A stretch of 64,000 nucleotides of DNA from Candidatus Heimdallarchaeum endolithica. GTDB taxonomy: Archaea > Asgardarchaeota > Heimdallarchaeia > Heimdallarchaeales > Heimdallarchaeaceae. The number at the start of each line of letters is the position of its first letter. Positions within the stretch are counted from its first letter, which is position 1. The notes under the pieces are model-generated. The model ran no database searches and was not told the DNA's origin. It saw nothing but the letters and a program-made list of their open reading frames with translations. The stretch lies in assembly GCA_021513715.1 (NCBI GenBank), contig CP084167.1, positions 124,001-188,000 on the forward strand, in the 5' to 3' direction. Below are positions 62,592 to 64,000 of the stretch, one piece after another. The translations under genes were made by a program, and so were the position numbers.

Positions 62592-64000
62592 TTATCTTAT
62601 ATGTTCTCCTGGGCATTCTACTTTATCAATTTCATCATAGTTTCCTATAGTTTTTTGAATAAAACAACTATCTACTAGTTCTCCTTTTAAGTTATAAAAT
62701 CTCCACCACATATGATCTTTTAATTTAGAAATAATTTTTTCATTAACAAAAGATCTTAATTTATCTTGATCTGTAAATATTTCTTTATTTTTTCTTTTTT
62801 CTTTTTTAGTAAAATAATAATAAAGTTTGATATTTTTTACTGCTCTTTTTCGAACCTCCTCAATTAACATATCAAACTCTCTTCTCTGTTCTTCATTTTT
62901 CTTATTTTCTTTTGGTGGAATATAAATAACTGCATATCCTCTTGCCTTTTCTCCTTCTTCATCTCTATCTATTTTATAATCTACAATGTTTCTTAAGAAA
63001 TCAAAATAGTTTATTGGAGTCTTTCCAGATAGTCCTATACAACAATAATGAGTTTTGTCCACTTCTGATCTTTGATACATGTGATCATGCCCAAATACTG
63101 CTAGATTAATATCATATGAGCTAAATAGAGGAATTAAGCTTCTATTTGCTAGAGCATCAGAGGATTTTCCTTGTGTTCTCCCAAAGTAACCTATTGTTAG
63201 AATTGCTGAATGTAGAAAAACCATACAAAATTCTGGTTCTTCATCATTTTTCTTCTGATTTTTTCTCCACTCTCTAAGTTGATATTTTATCCATTCATAT
63301 TGTCTACTTCCACAATATATTGATTCATTTCCCCAATTCAATCCCATTGAGTCTAGGTGAATAATTTTTACATTCCCATTCATATGGGTATAAAAGGCTC
63401 CATGAGGATTAGTTCTTGGAATGTGAAAGAGTGAATGGAAGCTTTTTTGAGTTTTTTTCCAACAAGAAAGATAAGTTCCTCTAAATATCCCTCCAAATAG
63501 ATAATCATGGTTTCCTATAGTGGGATAAATAGGAATTCTAGATAGAACTTTTGAGCTACAATCAAAGAAATCTTCCCAATATTCATGATAAGAACCATTA
63601 TCTATATTGTCTCCAGAAGTCAAAAAAGCGTTGTAACCATGATTAAAACTATATATATTCTCATTTTCTGTAATATCATTCATTAATTCTTTCAGATGTT
63701 TATTGTTTCGTGGAAATAAGCCCCATACTCTTCCTCTTTTAAATTTAGCTCCTGCACCTGCATGTAAATCTGATGCTGCAACAAAGAAAAAAGGTTCATA
63801 GGGACTATTTTTATAGGTTTTAAACGACAATAAATCTGTTCCACAGATAATCCTATTAATATCAGAATAACAGACTATTTGATAAAAATATACTTGATTT
63901 TCTTTTAATTTTGGAAGGAAACACAAAAAAATTTGAGGAGCTAAAGAAACAGGATGCCCTTGAAAGCTTGAAGAATGTAAAAAAGGTACTTCTGCGATCT
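62592..64000 (-). CDS. Metallophosphoesterase, purple-acid-phosphatase-like, 5' end outside window
   Basis: The catalytic domain has the binuclear-metal motifs in order: AASDLHAG (DxH), FLTSGDNIDNG (GDxxDNG), PTIGNHDYLFGG (GNHD), VFLHSAIL and AVFGHDHMYQRS (GHxH). The frame stays open to the window edge past the nominal start at 63926. The residues encoded there (about 25 more: SSFQGHPVSLAPQ and on into KENQVYFYQIV, LSFKTYKNSP) look like the Fn3-like domain of purple acid phosphatases, so the true start lies beyond 64000. It would hydrolyse phosphomonoesters or diesters; no signal peptide can be judged. Confidence 0.85.
   Translation of the reverse strand, partial: IAEVPFLHSSSFQGHPVSLAPQIFLCFLPKLKENQVYFYQIVCYSDINRIICGTDLLSFKTYKNSPYEPFFFVAASDLHAGAGAKFKRGRVWGLFPRNNKHLKELMNDITENENIYSFNHGYNAFLTSGDNIDNGSYHEYWEDFFDCSSKVLSRIPIYPTIGNHDYLFGGIFRGTYLSCWKKTQKSFHSLFHIPRTNPHGAFYTHMNGNVKIIHLDSMGLNWGNESIYCGSRQYEWIKYQLREWRKNQKKNDEEPEFCMVFLHSAILTIGYFGRTQGKSSDALANRSLIPLFSSYDINLAVFGHDHMYQRSEVDKTHYCCIGLSGKTPINYFDFLRNIVDYKIDRDEEGEKARGYAVIYIPPKENKKNEEQRREFDMLIEEVRKRAVKNIKLYYYFTKKEKRKNKEIFTDQDKLRSFVNEKIISKLKDHMWWRFYNLKGELVDSCFIQKTIGNYDEIDKVECPGEHIR

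Overview
The window is AT-rich archaeal DNA with an Asgard flavour. Pointers are a Rab/Ras-type small GTPase (48893-49468), a leucine-rich-repeat protein, two TPR proteins whose C-termini look longin/roadblock-like, winged-helix domains on membrane proteins, TrmB/ArsR/PadR regulators, many leaderless TTTATAAA promoters, and an archaeal-type hydBGDA NiFe hydrogenase operon. I read it as an Asgard archaeon, perhaps of the Heimdall lineage; the lineage is inference. I see no tRNA, rRNA or CRISPR array.

Layout. (1) 1-4.3 kb: an XPF/Hef-like protein with a decayed helicase domain (cut by the window edge), three uncharacterised genes and a sigma-70-region-4-like HTH gene. Five consecutive promoters share an extended upstream element, suggesting one regulon. 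(2) 4.3-14.7 kb: an ArsR regulator divergent from a PadR-methyltransferase-like gene, a GH38 alpha-mannosidase, two CPBP membrane proteases, a nucleotidyltransferase-fold protein, a GT-C-like membrane protein and a dead tnpB flanked by long inverted repeats. (3) 14.8-30.5 kb: a decay zone holding IS remnants with a TAGTGTCTAGTTTT terminus, a second IS type, and broken copies of tnpB, an HD-like gene, an acyltransferase, sdhA, an alpha/beta hydrolase and an FG-GAP surface protein. Intact genes among them include an LRR protein, a methyltransferase, a HepT/MntA pair, a PAQR membrane protein and a Clp-fold protease-antitoxin-PemK cassette. (4) 30.6-37.5 kb: one 2273-residue surface protein with a beta-helix, calcium-binding repeats, one membrane span and a cytoplasmic winged-helix tail. 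(5) 38-48 kb: an Ntn asparaginase, a redox cluster (peroxiredoxin, nitroreductase, glutaredoxin-FTR fusion), two large TPR paralogues and TldD/TldE. (6) 48-54.3 kb: a membrane-bound degenerate histidine-kinase-like protein, the small GTPase, a zinc-finger paralogue, an acyl-CoA ligase and a threonine-synthase-like pseudoenzyme fused to a PadR domain. (7) 54.3-58.8 kb: a complete group-3b-type hydrogenase operon with its maturation protease. (8) 59-64 kb: an SDR epimerase, a TrmB regulator with two matching palindromes in front of a membrane winged-helix/zinc-ribbon protein, and a purple-acid-phosphatase-like phosphoesterase cut by the window end.

How the parts may work together. The hydrogenase genes and their endopeptidase form a self-contained H2/NAD(P)H module. 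The redox cluster probably handles peroxide and disulfide reduction. The GTPase, longin-like TPR proteins, LRR protein and winged-helix membrane proteins fit the signalling and surface repertoire of Asgard archaea. The strongest candidates for undescribed biology are the 1-4.3 kb regulon around the XPF-like protein, the protease-linked PemK cassette, the PLP pseudoenzyme-PadR fusion, and the TrmB/palindrome unit.
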